From a bacterium (lineage in GTDB: Bacteria > JAMCPX01), in the NCBI GenBank assembly GCA_021815065.1, contig JAKAHI010000076.1, positions 1 through 6,617 on the forward strand: DNA of 6,617 nt. Direction: 5' to 3'. A program made the translations under genes and the position numbers. This document shows, piece by piece, positions 4,968 to 6,617 of this stretch. The notes beneath the pieces were generated by a model. The model ran no database searches, was not told the DNA's origin, and saw nothing but the letters and a program-made list of their open reading frames with translations. Positions within the stretch are counted from its first letter, which is position 1. Every line of letters begins with the position of its first letter.

Positions 4968-5202
4968 AGTTTAAAAGCGCAGAGGAATACGGTTCACCCC
5001 CAGCGGATCGATACCGGAGAATGGAACAAAACACGGACTGCTTCGTTGATACTAAAGAGGAGTGATAATAGTCGATCTGTTTCTGGAGAACGCAGTGTTT
5101 TAGATTAACGTAAAAAGCCGCCGTCTTTGGTGGTGTGAATTGACTTTATATACTTTCTTAAAAACTTGACTTTGACAAGACCGGATATTAGGTGTTGATG
5201 AT
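4968..5202. other. Divergent spacer between feoA and the glycosyltransferase gene
   Basis: About 0.2-0.3 kb with no recognisable gene. A 14-codon ATG frame at 5021-5065 starts directly after CGGAGA, too close for normal initiation. Toward the right are two copies of TTGACTTT and a weak plus-strand promoter candidate. GCCGCC and GGTGGT at about 5117-5134 could pair only with a G-U, and no T-run follows on the plus strand. Confidence 0.5.
5127..5154 (+). promoter_or_regulatory. Weak promoter candidate for the glycosyltransferase gene
   Basis: TATACT at 5149-5154 matches 5 of 6 bases of a -10. The best -35 at 16 bp spacing is TTGGTG (5127-5132), with only 3 of 6. Transcription would start near 5161, about 42 nt before the ATG at 5203. 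Confidence 0.3.
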
Positions 5203-6617
5203 ATGCCTGAAGAAAAAACTTACGATGACAGGATTCAAAATATAAAGAAAATGGATTTCGGATATGTAATACCTGCAATAAAAGCTGGGATACAAACCCC
5301 GCCTGCGGAATCAAAGACAAGACCGGATCTGTGGCAGCAAACAATTCCGCCGGCCGGTACAAGTAACGGACATAGTGCGGAATCTGCCGCTTCAACGGTA
5401 ACAAAAATTTTAGACTTTATGCTTAAAGCCGGCATACTGTCTCTTATAGTGGTGTTTGTGGTCGCCTCTCTCTATTACGGTTCATTCGTGAGGATATGGG
5501 AGATTACCATAGCCCGCGGGAGGATATTCAGTTTTTTCACATATGCCTCTATCAGTTATTCTGCAATTACACTCTTGTATCTGATATTCAGAACATTCCT
5601 ATGGCTGAAATATAAGCCGTATGCTCTACAGCGGGGTGACCGTGTACCGTTTGTCAGCGTGATCATCCCCGCATACAATGAAGGTGCGCTGGTAGAAAAA
5701 GCAATCAAAGCTGCTGTGGAATCGGATTATCCTCGCAATAAAATAGAGGTACTCTGCATTGATGACGGATCAAAGGATGATACATTTCTCTATATGCAGA
5801 AGGCAAAAGCGCGCTATGCCGACAATGTTACTTTAATAAAACTGCCCCGCAATATGGGAAAACGTCATGCTCTATACAGTGGATTTAAAAAGGCAAAGGG
5901 GGATATATTCGTAACCATAGATTCCGACTCCTTGATAGAGAAAGGCTCGCTCGATCATATTGTTGCACCGTTTTTGAGAAACGAGCAAATCGGTGCGGTA
6001 GCCGGCAACGTAAAGGTCCTGAACAAGCAAGAAGGTATAGTGCCAAAAATGCTTGGTGTAAGTTTTATCCTGTCATTTGATTTCACAAGGGCGTGCCAGT
6101 CGACCTATGGAGCTGTTTTGTGTTGTCCGGGTGCGTTCTCGGCGTACAGGGCGGACGTCGTCAGGCAGGTTATGGATCCATGGCTTCATGAGATGTTCCT
6201 CGGGGAGGTATGCACGTATGGCGAAGACCGGGCGCTCACCAATATGATACTGCAAAGAGGGTTTTACACAACCTATCAGAACAGTGCTGTTGTCCGTACG
6301 CAGGTACCGACGAATTACAATAAACTCTCAAAGATGTATCTGAGATGGGAAAGAAGCAACATACGGGAGTCCATCATCCTCTCGACTTTTATTCTGAAAA
6401 AATACAGGAAAAAACACAGAGTGCTGCCGTTTATTAATTTTATAATCGTTAATCTGCGTTACCCGTTTCAGTATTATGCAATGTCGTTCCTTTTCATAAA
6501 TCTTATACTGTATCCGGCAAACATATTCAGGTATCTTTCGGTGGTTGGGGTAATTTCGCTTGTTTATATGATATATTACATTCGTGCCGAGAAGAATTCA
6601 GACTTTTTGTATGGTGT
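5203..6617 (+). CDS. Membrane GT2 glycosyltransferase, hyaluronan/chitin-synthase type (partial)
   Basis: At least 471 residues, running off the right edge. It is an inner-membrane processive family-2 glycosyltransferase that should polymerise and export a polysaccharide from a UDP-sugar. Order: a polar, probably disordered N-terminus (1-66); TM segments about 76-95 and 108-134; catalytic GT-A domain from VSVIIPAYNEG (151-161), with IDDGS (186-190) binding the nucleotide, NMGKRHAL (217-224), the metal-binding DSD (240-242), GAFSAYR (310-316) near the acceptor site and GED (340-342) with the general base D342; then LRWERSNIRES (380-390) and a hydrophobic C-terminal part from about 411. Where synthases carry QxxRW this protein has MYLRW, the Gln being Met378. 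Start ATG 5203 has AGGTG 8 nt upstream. Polymer and exact subfamily (NodC, HasA or other) cannot be told here. Confidence 0.93.
   Translation, partial: MPEEKTYDDRIQNIKKMDFGYVIPAIKAGIQTPPAESKTRPDLWQQTIPPAGTSNGHSAESAASTVTKILDFMLKAGILSLIVVFVVASLYYGSFVRIWEITIARGRIFSFFTYASISYSAITLLYLIFRTFLWLKYKPYALQRGDRVPFVSVIIPAYNEGALVEKAIKAAVESDYPRNKIEVLCIDDGSKDDTFLYMQKAKARYADNVTLIKLPRNMGKRHALYSGFKKAKGDIFVTIDSDSLIEKGSLDHIVAPFLRNEQIGAVAGNVKVLNKQEGIVPKMLGVSFILSFDFTRACQSTYGAVLCCPGAFSAYRADVVRQVMDPWLHEMFLGEVCTYGEDRALTNMILQRGFYTTYQNSAVVRTQVPTNYNKLSKMYLRWERSNIRESIILSTFILKKYRKKHRVLPFINFIIVNLRYPFQYYAMSFLFINLILYPANIFRYLSVVGVISLVYMIYYIRAEKNSDFLYG

Noticed and set aside
5021..5065. 14-codon frame MEQNTDCFVDTKEE
   Set aside because: The purine-rich word directly abuts the ATG, there is no homology cue, and such short frames are common by chance.
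5110..5135. Possible minus-strand terminator (GGCGG then CTTTTT)
   Set aside because: The stem has an internal A-C mismatch and there is no gene upstream on that strand to terminate.
5127..5145. Sigma-54-like GG...GC promoter before the glycosyltransferase
   Set aside because: The GC element is missing (TTGAC in place of TTGC), so the spacing and core do not fit.
5105..5435. Minus-strand frames of 99 and 66 residues opposite the glycosyltransferase 5' end
   Set aside because: They are antisense to the clearly coding GT2 frame and encode nothing recognisable.

Overview
This 6.6 kb window comes from a diderm (Gram-negative-type) bacterium: it carries lpxC for lipid A synthesis and a lipoprotein with a clear lipobox. 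The DNA leans moderately to AT, TTG is used as a start codon at least once, and several intergenic spacers hold inverted repeats. The gene set (acyl-CoA dehydrogenase, lpxC, HIT, DUF502, PilZ, YjbQ, FeoA, GT2) would fit Desulfobacterota, Nitrospirota or related lineages. The sequence alone does not settle the taxon.

Layout from left to right. The last 40 codons of an acyl-CoA dehydrogenase (+) converge on lpxC (-), with 9 bp between the stop codons. Upstream of lpxC on the same strand is a HIT-family hydrolase gene. A gene-poor stretch of about 0.55 kb (1477-2031) follows. It holds a roughly 230 bp imperfect palindrome that looks like a MITE or IS remnant, a short REP-like palindrome and a probable terminator. 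Next is a tightly overlapping minus-strand trio in the transcription order yjbQ (UPF0047), PilZ-domain gene, DUF502 membrane-protein gene. Upstream of it, and separated by a strong intrinsic terminator, is a gene for a lipoprotein with two carboxypeptidase-regulatory-like domains and its own near-consensus sigma-70 promoter. Then comes feoA, with a Fur box and promoter at its 5' end. A 0.2-0.3 kb divergent spacer leads to a membrane-bound family-2 glycosyltransferase (+) of the hyaluronan/chitin-synthase type, which runs off the right edge.

How the genes relate. lpxC makes the committed step of lipid A. The yjbQ-pilZ-DUF502 trio is probably one transcript, and it may put a c-di-GMP-responsive protein together with an inner-membrane protein. 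FeoA probably responds to iron. The GT2 probably polymerises and exports a polysaccharide, but its partners lie outside the window.

I found no CRISPR array, tRNA, rRNA, intact transposase or clear new defence system. The most notable items are the Fur box and promoter that fall inside the nominal feoA reading frame and so move its start, and the inverted-repeat element at 1607-1838.
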